Source: Trichostrongylus colubriformis
Lineage: Eukaryota > Nematoda > Chromadorea > Rhabditida > Trichostrongylidae
DNA: 64,000 bases
Reading direction: 5' to 3'
NCBI GenBank assembly: GCA_963978905.1
Contig: OZ022261.1
Coordinates: 17,469,582-17,533,581, forward strand
Numbering within the stretch: position 1 is the first letter of the stretch; every line of letters begins with the position of its first letter. A program made the position numbers and the translations under genes. The notes under the pieces were generated by a model. That model was not told the DNA's origin. It saw nothing but the letters and a program-made list of their open reading frames with translations, and ran no database searches. Below, one piece after another: positions 11,301 to 26,300 of this stretch.

Positions 11301-14300
11301 TGGGACAACTTTTATTATGTAACTTTTTGTAACTTCATTTTTAAATGTGACTTTTTTCTACGGCACCTTTTTTCCGGTAATCCTCTAGAGACTAAAGGTG
11401 TATTTATCACAGATAGCTGTGAGTTTCTCCACCTACCATCCACGCTGACGACCCTGTAGTTGATAGGGTGATAGAGGTGAAATTAGGAGTGGGTCAAATT
11501 GTAGCAGTACGGTGAGTAGGGTATCACTGTTTGGGTGGCTACAAAGTGGTACGAATACACATTTCGCACCTATAGTGCGAACCTTTCTTTTTCATGGTGG
11601 AAAGAAACGTTAACGTGTGCGAAAATCAAGACGTCATTTGTTGCAAAAATCCGCATTAATCGTTAAACCTTCATCACCTGTCGTCCCGTTGCTCATCGAG
11701 AGTCTCCAGCGGGCGCCAACAACGTCTCCATTCGTCCCTGTCGCGAGCTAAAGCGGTCCAGAAAACCTTTCCGGCTCCATGGACACGTAGCATCTCGTTC
11801 CCTTCGCGCAGAGCTTTTGTGAAGAAGTCTGAACATTGGGCCGGCGGTCGTCCAGATGTTCGTTCGACGTCCCGAGTGATCCAGTCGGTAACCGCTCTGG
11901 TCCAGCGGTCATCGCATATCGCATGACCGGCCCATCTAATCTTCGATTCCTTGGCAAACTGGCAAATACGACGGCGTCGCTGATCTTTGATCGACGACGG
12001 AGTTCGGAACTCCAGACTTCCCTCTGCACTTGCGTGTATCAGGATACGCAAAGCATCGTCCTTTCGATGGCGCGTTGGATGACGTCGACCGCATGCTCCT
12101 TCTGCTTACGTGGAGTCCAAGTCTCTGAGGCGTATGTTAAGGCAGGAAGGACAGCGTAATCGAAGAGATGGACGCGGAGCCGCGTGTTCTTCGTCTTCTT
12201 CACTACTTCCTCGGTGGTCTGGGAGGCTCCCCAAGCCGCTCTTTTCCTCCTGCTCAGCTCCGGTGCTAAGTCGTTCATCATATTAACTTCCCGGCCTAGG
12301 TACACATAGCTGAAGCATTCAGTGAAGTTCGTTCCGTTGAGCGGGAATGGGGCATCAGGTGCCAATCTGTTCCTCATGAACATCGTAGTCATCAGGTTCA
12401 GCTGCAGACCGATTTTTCGCACTCGCAGTCGAAATCGGCTAGATCCGCTCCGCCTGCTGGATTGTCGGTGTCATGAGCATAATGTCGTCAGCGGAGCGGA
12501 GGTGGTAGATGTCAGCCATCGACCTTCACTCCCATTCGTTCCCATTGCAAATGACGCATGACGTTCTCAAGAGTGGCGCTGAATAGTTTAGGCGAGATGG
12601 CGTCGTCTTGTCGAACCCCTCTCCTCACGTCGATGATGACTTCCTTGTAGAATAACGAGATCCTGTCGTGAGGTTGCTGTAGAGCTCACGAAGTTTTCTT
12701 ATGTACTGAGAAGACACACCACGCATTAAAAAGTCACACTAATTATGCACCAACCTAATACGTCTGCGTGCTGAGTGGTCTTCTGTGACCCTTGAGATCC
12801 TCCACCATGATGTTCAGATCTAGGAGGAGGAGGAATGGATTAAGGCGTACCACTACTGTGATATCTATTTTTTGTCGAACTGTGCGTATTGCGTACAAGT
12901 GGGCGAGGTGCGTAGCCTTAAAGACACCGGTAGGGGTAAATTTGGCGAATTGGGGGACTACGAAAGTAGAGGTGCGCAGCAATACAACAGTAGAGAAAGA
13001 ATGACATGAAAAAACCGAGAAATAGGAACCCGAAAACCTTCCTTCTCTCTCTTGTCCTCTGCGTCTCTAGCCGGAGCGGACTGAAGACGGGCCACAGTCT
13101 GAACCAGCCGGCCGCGATTGTTGTCCCGCCCCTCCACGGCGACTCCGCCGGCCGCATAACCGCATAACGACATGCCGTACTGCGGGGTCGTCATAAGACC
13201 CCAAGCCGCGTTTTTTATGCGATTTTCGCCACATATGACCTCTTCTGAAGTAGAAGGTCGTTTTCAGAGAACATGTACTCCCAGATCTCAGTTTTCCCTT
13301 ACCCCTACTGGTGCCTTTAACCTCGCTGGACGGTTCGTACCGCTTTCGTAATGCCTTCGAGATATGTGGACAAGGGAGACGGTTAAAGGCTTGTTGAGGT
13401 CGAGGAATGCTAAATAGCAGGTCTACTGCTTTTGCGATACTTTTCACCTCCTGCCTGACCATGAAGTTGGCGTCAGTTGTAGACCTTTCTGGCATGAACC
13501 CGACGTGCTTCTGGGAGGTTGGATGAGTTCCCTCATCCCAAGTCGCTCTTACAGCCATGGTATGCGCTGTCAACTCAATCCCACATGGCTGAGCACTTCT
13601 TTGGGTCCCCTCCTGTTTGATAATGGGACAATGGTTCTGGTCCCTCACCATTTTCGATCCTTCCTTTATCTATTTCAGTATTGGGGAATCGAGTGAAATA
13701 TCTTATCCCGTACTCTATAATTACTTCCAACGCCTCTATTTGTACCTCCTCTAAAGCAAACGCCTTTCCATTTTTTACGCTCAGCGTTCTACGGGCATCC
13801 TCGTAGGTCCAGGATTGGCTGCGGTCAGCCGCTTCCTCTATTCTGGGTTTCGCTTACGAGAGAGTCTTCGTTTAGAAGCCTATCGAAGCTCTTTTGTCTC
13901 CTAATCTTGACCTCGAGTGGCTTCCTCGCAAAGATAGAATGGTATAGTCCACTCCACTGCGGAGGATAGGGCGTGGCTAGGGACCTGGTTCAGAGTGTAT
14001 TAAACTCTGACTTTGCCACACACTCTTACCCAAGTCCGTAGATCACGCCTTGTCTAGCGCTGTGAAATGGACAACAGGTCAAAAGGCCTTTTGAGATGAT
14101 GTTTATACAGTGGTGGGTCTCGTGGTGCCAGTGACCAGTCTGCATTCCATATCTGCTGTGAGTCTCTAGGGGCAGGGTTGCAAGGTTTTACAGGAGGAAC
14201 TCAACATACTAACAGGCGTGACAAACGTTCTTCTCGAGTGCTAAGTGGTCTGGTGCTCGGGTTCAAGTTCGCCAAGTCATGGGTTGATTCGTTGACAGAA

Positions 14301-17300
14301 ATGCGTTCTTTGCATTTCAAAAATATTCACCGAACCTTAAACCGAGACCTACATTATTTACTTACTTAATCTTGATACGAAGTAGCGTTTTTGAAGGAAT
14401 AAGTCTGTTTTCAAACAATATAGTAAACATTTTCAATTTTTCTTGACTGGCTTCATGCCGTGTTACTCATAAAGCTAACCTGGTAGTTGACCGAGCTCGC
14501 ATGATAATAAGCAAATATAATAGTGTCTTCGCTGAATAATTTCACGGTTTAATTCAAAGTAAACTCCGCGTATTCCTTGAGGCTGCCTTCCGACGATATG
14601 GCAGCCTTGGCAGAATCTGTATTGGAGGAAGAAGACATTGTGCTCCATGTTCGACAGTCCATTAATCTCGGCATTTTTAGTAGAACAACTGGGATACATA
14701 TGCTGGCCTTGGACGTTTTATTCTTCCAGCTAACACTTCGGCAAATCGCCTGTGAAGCTGGATCATGTTTGTGAAACAGAATGATGACTACCATTTTTCA
14801 AATTACAGAAGAACTAAGGGAAATGAATTCTAAGTGATATACTGAAAAACCCGCTGAACCTGGAGAAACTAAGGGCTGTAGCTTGGTCTTTTGAGCTGAT
14901 ATTCTTCGATGATGCCATACATTGTTCCAAGCTCTCAATGTCAGGTCACATTGCTATGGGGAACCCCCAGGATGTTGGCGATAAAATTATGGTATTTCAA
15001 CCACTCTTACATTTTCCTGCGATTTCTTACGCTAGTGTGGATAGCAGCGCTCATCTTATACGGAATGAAGTGGGCACGAAAAGGTGTTTTCGCTTTCACC
15101 GCCTGTCCAGCCTCCGATCTAGCTCGTCTTGTATGCCACATCCGTTGCCCTGTCGCACATAGCAATTTTCTTGCGCGAGGCGGTGAGCCAATGTGATTGA
15201 CTGCGTTCGGTATGCGCCATCTGTTGAAACTGCGCGCGCACTTCCAAACTAATATTCGATAATGTTGCTCTTGGTGCTTGTTCTGAGCTGCAAAGGATGA
15301 TAATGTTCTTGCTGCTAGGTTTTCGATACCACCTGGATTCCTGAATTCTGAAAAATGGTAATCAATGTTTGTTTCACAAATATGTTTCGGCTTTACAGGC
15401 TCCGAAAGAGCGATTTACCGAAACGTTAGCCGGAAGAATAAATATCGTGGCAATCTGGGAGGCTTAGCAAAAGGTTCACCAAAAATCATTGTTACTACTG
15501 AAAAGTTAATCAACTCTCTCGTAGTTGTTTGTTTGTGCTGCTGTTCATGCCCCCGGACCTTTGTGATACAGCGCGAGCACAATTAGGAAACACTCTGGCA
15601 TCATGGTGAATTCCGAGTAGGTAACGGTGTTGAACGCGGCATTATGAACCAACTGTGATAGCCTGACGCAGAGGATTTCTCAGTAGTGAAAAATGTGTTG
15701 TGATGGGTCGTGAGAAGTTTTTTTATCCAAGTGTTTGCGCAGGGGAATACTTTTCCAGCTCCAACACTTCTCGATTACGTGAAGGCTAACTTTGAAGTGG
15801 GCTTATTCCTTCAGAGACGCTATCTAGTAATATTGCAACGCATACCTATCAAGGAAACGAGCTCATGGCCTGCGTTTTTGAGCTCGAGAGCTGACCACTC
15901 GGCTCTCGAGGAAAACTTTCGCCATGCTTATCGTAATTATGTTGAATTGCTCCTCACAAAACTTTGTAATCTGGTCCCAGAGATGCAGATATCTAATACA
16001 GTTCGTTTGCACCTTAAGTCGCTGTCACTGTATAAACTCGTTCCGAAAGACTACCTCTATCCACCATCCCTTTTCTGTCAGAATGGCACCCTCGCTGCTA
16101 TTCACTAATCACTAGTACCACATTGATGTCTCCGTGACTCGATGTCTGGCTCCAGTCAGTCAAAGACGAATTTCTGTGCCTCTGCCATCCAACTTCTTGT
16201 ACGAGGCATCCATTTCCGTGTTCTGTGCTTGGCTATGGCTGCCTTTTCGAATTTCCTGCAAAGTTTGCAGACGAACAGGTCTAGCCTCTTTTTTTTCTAG
16301 AAACACTAATGCGTTCACTTCTAATTTACTACTCGTTGAACCTATTAGCTCCGGCATCACGTCGCTCTACCTCCTCTAGAGCCACCTCGAGCGACCTTCG
16401 CGAACTGTATTACCTTCGCCACCCTACTCCAGGTCTCTCGAATCTGCTGTGAAGATCTGAAGTTCCATCCTCACCCCCTACTTCTCTATAGACGTCTCTA
16501 TCTACCCTATGTAACTTCCACCATCCATCCTCTGCTTGTTTTCAAATTTTTACCCTCCTTTTCCTCAGGAAGCCTTATGGCAGTGTTCGCAAGGAAGGCT
16601 CTGTGCTGAGTTACAGCTCCTATACTGGCACTTGAATGTCTTATACATTGAGGACCGATCTTTCTACGCGTTCATATTCGATTTCCGTTTGCCTTCCTCT
16701 GCTGCTATAGGTGACCTACTGGGTTTTCCTTTTTGCGGGGAACCTGCTACAGATGGCTACGTTATGTACCCTCCGTCTCACAGTACACCTTTTCCTCAGT
16801 CCTCTTCTCTTATACTCTCATACTCTCTAGCCTCTTCTCTTCTATGCCTGCCACGTGGCACTTCAGGTCGCTAGCTACGGTGTGACGGTTCAGGTCAGTT
16901 GCTACGGTGTGACACTTCAGATCGGTTGCTACGGTGAAGTAATCGCACATCTGAGCAGATATGATGGCTTCATCGACTATTTGATGAAACTTGTCTTTCT
17001 TCGCTTTGAGGCAGCTGACTTGCGATGCGTACACGGTCATTATGGCCCAGTACATATTCCTGTGCTTATGTCCGCACAGCCATGATTCCGTCCTTACTTG
17101 CCATCTCCTGTCCACTGCAGCAATCAGTTCTTAAAGTACCATGGCTACGCCGTTCCGTTTGGTGTCGCCTTCCTTGCGGAAAGTTCGACACCATCTCCGA
17201 TCTCCCTTACCCCAGCTTCTCTCGAGTTGGTCTTCGAAGAAGTAATACTTGGAGGCTCCTCAGTCCTATCAGGTCAATACTCCCCGAAGGCTGGTCGGCG

Positions 17301-20300
17301 AACGCACGTTTGGGGTCCCAATTAAAACTATCTTCTTTGGCCCAGGTTATTCCTCGGTAAACTATGCATACTTACTTAGGTTACTTAGGCGACCCGTTCC
17401 TTAGCAAGCGATTGACTTTGCGCGGGTCCCAACTTCTGTTCCATTTGTAGCGATCTTGCGCCACAGTCGTCCAATGGCGATCAGCAGTAATGAGGCTGGA
17501 TGAACGAAATTGTTTGAGTGCGATCTAGTCAAACCATCGCATAGGCGGTCGGCCGCCTGGGCGCGTGAGGTCTCTTGGGTACCAACGGATAGTGGCAACA
17601 CTCCATCGGCCATCGGTACGCCACATCAGATGCCCTGCGTAGCGATGTTTTGATTCGTCGGCGTATACAAGCACATCCTCTACCCTAGACATAGCTTTGA
17701 TGTCAGAGCGTGCAGGTCAAGTTCCCTTGCCCGGCTAAGCGTGAACCCCAGCAGCCGCCGTCCGAGTGAAGCCTGTATCGTTTTCAACTGTTTTTCCATC
17801 GACGCCATCAGTGTCCAGGTCTCGCATCCATAGCACAGCGCAGGTAGCACAGTTGAATTGAATAGTTCGGCTCGAAGTCTAATATCCTTGGTGTCGTCGA
17901 TCACACTCTTGATGAATTAAATGCAGACCAACCTTCCTTTCGACCTATCTGGATCTCCGGCTTGAGATCGTTTCTCATATTGAGAGACCGGCCTAGATAA
18001 TTCCGCTACCTCCTCGAGTGCATTCCCGTTGAGGCGCACTGCGCCTGGTGGAGCGAACGTTCCGCATAACCGTCCCGCCTTGGCTCCCTCACGGTTGAGA
18101 CTGCTGAGCATTTCCGCGTCGTTTTCGTATGTGTGACCAGCGCCGAGTCATCCGCGAACCGGAGATGATTTAGCTTCCTGCCATCAATATTGATACCAAA
18201 ATCGGTCCAATCACACTGACGTACAGCGGACTCTGAACATGCCGAGAACAGGTTTAGCGAGATCGGATCTCCTTGCCGGACCCCCTTATCGATTTTCACC
18301 TCGAGATCATTTGCAAAAGGTCGTATCGTTGTTGTACAGCCAGTATAGCACCGTTGTAGAGCACATATATATCGTCTTTCCACTCCCTGCTCTTCCAGCG
18401 ATTTCCATACATAGGGTGGTTCCACAGAGTCAAACACTTTTTTATAGTCGATAAATTGAAGATGAGAGGCATTTGGTATTCACGAGCTACCTCTATTAAG
18501 CGGCAACATGTGGTGATACTGTCCAGGGTGCTGGATGTTCGACGAAATCTTGCCTGCTCGACCGGTTGTGCCTCGTCTAGAGCCCTTCGTTCTCGGCTCA
18601 GGGTACAGCGGGTGAAGACTTTATATAGCACTGGCAGTAGAGTGATAGGGCGGTAATTTGACAAGTCTTCTTTGTCTCCCTTCTTGAACAGCAGAACTGT
18701 TTTTGATCGCTTCCAAGCAGTCGGTACCTCGCACTCCGTTAGATAGCGAGTGTATCTCGCTGCTAATGCTGAGTATAGCGGCGTGCCGCAAGCTCGTAAG
18801 AGTCCCACTGTGGTCTCATCAGTGCCAGGTGACTTCCCCAAAGGCATGTATCGATGGCATGGCGCACTTCCGAAGACAGGATGGGCAGAACGTCCTCTCC
18901 AGTATCCGAATTTTCCGGGGTGGGTACATGGCTTGATGTAAAGATCGTAATAAAATCCGACAACCAATCCTTCCATTTCCGGCCTCGACGAAGTGCGGGT
19001 GCCGTCGGGACCCTTCGAGCACGGAATCGTCAGGTGGTACTCGGTCAAGCTTCTTCTAGCCCTCCTGAGACTGCTTTTCTTCTCGGCCACTCTCAGCAGC
19101 CTGGTACGGGTGTAGTTGGTATGATCTTCGATGACCTGTTGAGGATCGTGCACTCCACATGATTGGCGCTGCAATCCATTCGTATCCGCTTCTCTAGCAG
19201 AGTCCGTGCAGGCAAGGATATGCGACTCCTGTGGTGAGTGGGGGCATTGTGGTGGACAGCGATTCCTCATTCCACTTATTGTGTTCACAAGCGATTCGTA
19301 GTCGTCATCGAGATCCTCTTGCATCGCGAAACTTCCCTGCATTGCCGTCGTGCTGCGACAGCTGTGTCGAGAACAGTTCTGGGTGGTCTTTTGGAAAAGA
19401 GGCGAGCAAGTCGTGTACCTCCACGATCGAAGTGAAATCGAGCTCTCAACAGGCGATGATCGCTGCCAGTGTTGAACGAAGGGGCAGTGGTTACATCCGT
19501 CATTGCTTTGCTTGCAGAGGATGTGGTCCAGCTCGTGGAGGTGCTGTCCCTTCGAGGCGATGTGCGTTCACCTCCTATGTCGTGCTTGTAGAATTGGCTG
19601 TTTCCGTGGTAGAAATGGAACGTTTCGCAGAAGTTTGCCGGCCTCTGCCCATCTTCTATCTTTCTTCGCCTGAGTGGGGTTCAACAAAGATCTTGTTAGC
19701 ATTCCGTGTGCCTACTCTTGCGTTGAAGTCACCACTGATGATAACGTATGATCAGTGTTTCGGCCTTGCAAGGTCGGCAAAGTCTTCGTAGAATCCCTCG
19801 TGCTCCACGTCTTCCCTATCGGCGGACAGTGCATACACTTGTATTACGGCTAGGTTAATATCTTTTGAGAGAGAGGTGGTCAGCACCGCTAGTAGATCCG
19901 TCGAACGTGACGTTAGTGACAAATTTGGCCAACCGCGGTGTCACAATGAAGTCGACTCCTCCGGATGCTGTAGCGGATTTCCGTGCTCCAAGATAAACAG
20001 CTATTCCATCCGTCCAAGTCTAGATATGGACTTCTTCCTCTTCGCTTCACAGAGCCCGATAATATCGTAGTTGATCCGTTTAGCTCATCAATGAGTGCCG
20101 AAAGCTGAGCGATCGAACTGATGCTGCGACAGTTGTATGTGCAAGCAATCCGATGGCTCGCTCTGGTCCGTTTCCTGTGGTAGCCTTCGGCCCTGAAATG
20201 GCTGTTTGCATATCCATTGGTACCGGACTGGGCTGGAACAGCCTGCATGGTACTAAGGCGGTGGTTAGAAGTGGTTTTAGCAACTTGTGCCCCACAGGAT

Positions 20301-23300
20301 AGCCTTGCTGGGGCGTTCCTGTCGCTCAAGGAAGCGGCCGTACCACCATGAGCTTTGGCAATTTGGGTTCTTTGGTCGTAAAGACCAGTATGGGGTTTCG
20401 GCCTAATCCTACCCAATAATGTATTCCAGCCTTCACTACAAGCTCGTACACCACGGCGAGGTAGAACCCATGTGCGAGAAGCTATGCATGCTGACCACCT
20501 AAGGTTAGTCTACACTTAACCGCTCGGCTATCCTTGCTTCAGATACTTCGATGAATGTGAGCGAGCTTGAGGACCATACATATTCCTAAACAGGGTTGCT
20601 ATGAAAGCTAAAAATCCACCCTTCAAAGTCGAGTTGCTAGACTCTGTCGTAATCAAGATTGTGCGCGCAGGTGATTTCACGGGCATTATATCCGCAATGG
20701 AACTATGGCATCAACGATGATTTTGCGTCCACGAAGGTTGTGGAATGGGCCTTATTGCGCTTTCATTGCATTTTTGGAATATGTGAAGCCTTATTTTTCA
20801 TTATCTTGTTGTCAGGTGAAATTCCGCCCCATGACCAGCTACAACAAGTTCGAAGTTAAGGAGCCAACCAAAGAGGATTTGGAATGTGGAGGTTTAGTAG
20901 CTACGAAACAGGTTCGACATTTTTGTGCCGAATTCTCGTATTTGAGTGATTGCTGCAATTATGAATGCGTGAAGATGAGAGGCTCTTCCGTAATACGTCT
21001 AGTGCTGTATATTAAGTGCGAGGCCCACTTCAAGAGTAATATAGAGATTTATTAAGCGTGAATCGTGCAGCATCAGCGCAGTGGGACTACAGTAGGCACC
21101 GAATACAATTAATATGGATCGGCATAAAACGTGGCGCGATAGGTGGCGGGACCAGCAGCAGCATTCCCTGGACGAACACCCGGCCTCCTCTTCGCCGCCC
21201 CTCGCCGTGTTTTTCCTGCTCGTCCCTATCGCTGCTCGTCATCTGGAATGCTTCTATGGTCAAGGAATGCTGTTATTCTTGTCTTCGCCTTCTACTGTGC
21301 TCTTCAGACTTCCCCAACCACAAAAAAATCCTGGATTCAGAAACTTAGCCTAATGGTCTCAGAGGGGAAGAGTGTTGACGGGTTGATGTGATGGGGTGGT
21401 TCGGTGTGTGCGACAACGAGCCTAAAGAAAAGGTCGACAGGTGGCGTCGGCGGTATGACTGATGAAAATGAATTCACCAAACACGTAGTTAAGGAGAAAA
21501 AATTAGACAAATGAATTATCGTGTAAATGGCGGTAGAACAGGCTCTACAGGCGGCTATGGAAGAATGGCTCGCGTATCTCCAGCTCAGCGCACGACGGTC
21601 CCCAATGCGGGAGAGCTCTCAGTGTCGGCTCAAAATTAGCCGAGTCTGCTCGTGTGATAGCGACGTTGAGTCGGAGGTGATTGTCGATGGAAGAAATCTC
21701 TTTATCATTGTCTCTCCGAGTGGTGAGTATGATGACTAAATCCATCTTTTGGATGGAATCTGCCATTGCCATCTCTATGTCGCGCTCATTCGCGAAGTCT
21801 TGCAGAAGGCGAAATGGCTCGCAATAGAATGTGGCGACACCGATCTAAGTACAAAAACGGCGCGCAACAGCCGGTTTATGAGGGTGATACAAATTGATGC
21901 TTCGTGCTCGTTCAAGTGGGAGCGTGACAGTGTTCGAAGAGTTGCCGGCAGCTTTGTTAACGCAAAAGGCCCACGGGTATTAGGGAAGTGCAGTCGATCG
22001 AGTAGTTGGCCAATCGTAGTAGAGTAAGTTGGGTAGGGCGTTCAGAGCAGGATGGGCTGTGAGTAGTGACAAGGGTTGCTGGTTGCTTTAGGGACTAGCG
22101 TAGATCACTCCAGAACTTCCATCGCGCTTCGTACGCCGCACAGGGCCGGGTTAGCGTCAGCTGTGCAACAGTATGGGGTGGCATCTGGTGTGCTTCGCCG
22201 ATATACAGCTGGTAGGAATCGAGAATAGTATCGCGATTCAAGCAAAAATCGGTTAGCGCACTGCGCTGCCTCATCTGCTATTATACGTTTGCGATCGTCC
22301 ATGTGCACTTTGAATATACCATCTGTTGAGCTCAATAGAGAAGCTGTGGTCAACAGCAGAATATCGGCTGGCTGTGGTTGTGACTACCTTTTAAGCGCAT
22401 TGGCAAACGCCCTGTTCGGTGAGGACTTCTAGACTTCGGTCAGGATTTCGACTCAGACATCTGCATAGCATGTTTGGAGCTCCGCGCGTACTATTCGTAT
22501 AAAAGACTTTTTCTGCGGAAGCGTCAACAATGTTCTCGTTGTTCCTCGTTGAGTGACTCGCTAAAATCTTACTATATCTGAAACGCTTCGTCTGTACGTA
22601 CCTCCGTTCATCTGTCACGAAATTAGGTAATATATGAACGGCCTGTGGAATGGGAACAAGTTTGGGATGTGTAAGGTATGGGACAAGAAGTAAGGTGCAC
22701 ACGTGGACCAACTTAAGCACCGCCTACAGTGGAGAATGCGGTTGTTCCCTGTTCTACGCGTTCTATGATGTGCTGCATCCGCGAACCGTATCATCGTCCC
22801 CGTCAGCGGACACAATCAGTTCGCTAAGATTGACATATCTGTCAGTCACGCGATGTCGTTGACAGTTTGGCTGTGCTCAGACATAAGACGGCTAGAGTTG
22901 CGTCGTTCCGGGTGGAGGTCTTTAGTCAGGACTGACCTCCCACGACTCCTGCCTTGCACCTTCCCTGATTACTTCGCACCTCTCCGAATGCGCCTAAGGG
23001 ATGACCTCGCTCAATTGGTCGATCTAACTGTCTTCATCGATTCATCAATTACGCAACTAATTGAGATCTTTATAACATCAGCTAAATGGAATAATTCTTC
23101 AGAATTGGAATGGAATGGAATAATTCTCAAGAATCTTCAGAACAAAACAAACCTTCAGAATTAATTGAAATTAGTAAGAATTCATAAAAGAAAGAGAGAT
23201 TCATGAAAGAAAGAGAGACTGAGTAAAAATGTGAAAAATGGAACAATGAGTCTGAAATGAAAAAGAACTAACTGAGCAATACTGGCCTCTTTCTAGAAGC

Positions 23301-26300
23301 CAAGTAAAAGAACATGTGTGTATTTATGAAAAGTAATTCTGGTAGTTTTTTGATTTACTGATCTCCTAGTCGAAAAAAAGTTGTGAGAAACAAGATATTC
23401 CCTATCTACGTCCAGCTATATTACTAATACTTCTATAAAACTTCGAAATTCTGTTTTTCTGCTTCATAATGATTGAATTCAATTGTAATTATTCTATTTA
23501 GCTGATGAAATAAAGATCTCATCTAGTTACGTCGATGAATCGATGAAGACAGTTAGATCGGCCAATCAAACGAGGTCATTCCTTAGGCGCATTCGGAGAG
23601 GTGCGAAAGATGCATTAGAGAAGATGCGAGGCAGGAGTCGTGGGAGGTCAGTCCTGACTAAAGACCTCCACCCTGTCGTTCCATGTGTAGCCTTTTATGC
23701 GGATTGGTTATTGCCAATTGTCTAATCATGGAAGACTGAATCCACGTGCATTTGTGTGGTCTGCTCTGCGCCTGCGATCCAGAAATCTACCATATGGCTT
23801 CTGTTTCAACCTGAATCCTGGGACATATTGTTCAGAGTAAAGTCAAAACGAATAGGGCACATGGCACCGGGGGTTGCGTAAGCGGGACTCAGCGCACTGT
23901 GGTGTCGTCGTGCATGTGGTCTCCAAGACGACAAATGTGGAGCTGCGCTTGGCGGATTCAGTGTTAGCGATGTGTTCGTGAAAGTTGTTGACGGGGTCCG
24001 TCAAGCGTACTGTGTCCTTAGGGCGAAAGTTCATCCGTCAAGTAAAACATACGTATCGATCGAAAATATGAGACGCATCCGCGATTCGTTAAAATTGGCG
24101 GATCGACGCATCCGCGATTTGAGATAATGGGTGGGTAGACGCGTCTGCGATTTTGGCTTTTTGCCATAATGCAAATGAACTGACGAGGTGGTACGTAGGA
24201 ACGCCAAAAATCCCAAATAGGATGCACCGATGGGTTGATGCGTCGAAAATCCCTTCAGTTGAATATGAACGCATCCTTACAAAAACAGGTCATTGCAAAG
24301 AGATCTGCTGATGTTCTTACACAATGGATGTTCTATAGAAGTTACGAGCGGGGCACCATATTCTGATATTTTTCGATCCTTTCTTTCATAAAAGTCTACG
24401 GATTGAGATATTGCACAGCATGATCAACATGGGCTTGTCAGTTCCTTGGAAGTTAGTGTAAGTTTCTCGTAAGGTCGTTCTCTGGCTTCCGTTTATGTGA
24501 ACTGCGTTAGCGACGCATTGAGTTGACCATATATAATTACTGATCTTACGGAAAAAGCCGTATTTATGAGTTCCAATATTGTTACTTGTGATCATTCCTC
24601 AGATGATTTGCTCGGTGACATAATAGTAAGTGAAGGGGTGCAGATATAGTCTGTGTACTGATACACAGTGATTGATTTGCTGTGATAACCCTATCTCTTT
24701 TTAACCGGGAGTATTGATGTATTTTTGAGGATTGTTCTCAACCTGGCGGTGTGAAAACGGTTGGAGTATCGAAGGCCGCTGCTGCGTACGTCCCACCCCA
24801 TCTTCGTAAAGGTTAGTGGGTAATTCACCGTTTTATAATATTATTGGGTCATTCCATAAGTAATGTCGGATTTTCATCAATGGAAAATATTCCTGTAAAG
24901 TCTCAAGTTTGTACGGCATGTTATATATCGTCCAAGAGAGATTTATTTGCTTTATAAAGAGGTGTGTACAATTTTTTGTATCCTTAAATGGGGGCCGATA
25001 TTCAGGCTGGTGACGTGGTAGGTCTAAACAGCGAGAATTGACCTAGCTTGCTATTCATTAAAGGAATCGTCCACGAAAACAAGAGTTCCTTTGTTACCCA
25101 TATATTTTTGTTCGTTTGAGGGCCGCATGCAAAGTTTCCCGCGAAAAAGTTATAATCCGGCTGAGATATAGCTCCTCAGACTCTGGGGCCGACGGGGTGT
25201 GGCGTCCAGGTGGGTGTCGGCTATGGAGAGCGGTGGAGCAAATGCGTGATCGGGGACGGCGGTAGGAGACGCAGAGCTATTGGGCGCAAAGAAACGCGTC
25301 GAATTGCTGTCTGCGTGCTCAACGGTGACTGCTGCAAGATCATTTGGCGGGAATTCAAACGGACTGCATCTTCTTCATATTTTCAAGTTCTTAATTAGAA
25401 CAAAAGGATTTTTTCGCTCTTTTCGTGTTTTTCTTGAAGTATTTTATTTAATGCACTGGCTCTGAAGGGAACTGAAATAACGGGATTTACGTGGACTTCC
25501 TTTAAATGGGATTCCTTTAAATGACTGTACTATTTCACTTAAGGATAACGGTCTGTCATGTGTCCCGTAATTAGCCCCGATCTCTCATTTGTGTTCCACT
25601 ATTTGGTTGACTGAGAACTCGTGTCGCTCTTCTCCAAATTGCTGTTCGCGAAAGCGCTGACCTTTACTTACAACGAAATTTTCACCTCTAAATTTTTTGG
25701 CTAACAATGCTTTACAGATCATTCGAGAGAATTTTTCTGCTCCATGAAGATTGTGGTCTGTTTTGATTCTTACTGCGATTCACATTGAATTCTTAAAACA
25801 TATACATAGTGGGGTCCTTCTGACGTTTTTTTCACAATTTTTTTTCGAGCAGAAAGACGTGGAGTTTGGTCAGTGATGTGTCCCTAACCCTACTGACTAC
25901 ATTTTTTGACCGTTCACCTTTTTCGTTGGACCAGCTGAGGAAGTTTTCTTGCTTTTGTCTGAAGAAATTGTCAATGAGCAACCATTTGTGTCGGAAAAAC
26001 CAAATTTGGAGAAAGAGTGACACCACTTCACTATCAGCCAGTTATTGTAAATTGTAGAGGAGGTGGGGGCTAAGTACGAGACACATGATTGATAGATTTT
26101 CCTTAAGCGAAATATGGTTTGACGAGTACTTCTACCACTCCACCAGCCTGAAAATTTGCCCGTTCTAGGACATCTAAAAATTGTACATATCTCATTATAG
26201 TGCAGAAAAATTTGTATCAGATGATGAGTAACATGCTGCACAAACTCAATGATTTTATGGATAAACATATCTCTGAAAAAAAAAAGCGACAGTAATCATA

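Larger units (their letters stand above)
11261..20815 (+). other. eIF2A intron 10 (9.6 kb), filled with LINE debris
   Basis: Contains at least three minus-strand non-LTR reverse transcriptase remnants (11.67-12.72, 13.33-13.65 and 17.40-20.46 kb), an endonuclease remnant at 16.81-17.37 kb and unassigned stretches (13.7-16.8 kb). All LINE remnants are antisense to eIF2A, the orientation that usually does least harm to splicing. Confidence 0.7.
20912..24729 (+). other. eIF2A intron 11 (3.8 kb)
   Basis: Holds a fold-back element at about 22.9-23.7 kb and a degenerate tandem motif at 24.06-24.25 kb. Open frames at 21.0-22.4 kb overlap on both strands without recognisable motifs. Confidence 0.6.

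Noticed and set aside
12755..13194. Overlapping minus-strand ORFs of 75-80 codons
   Set aside because: They overlap each other and + strand frames, lack motifs and sit between two LINE remnants. Treated as chance.
20461..20545. Functional tRNA gene
   Set aside because: The A box is good but the T arm lacks GGTTCGANTCC and no clean acceptor stem could be paired. Listed only as tRNA-like.
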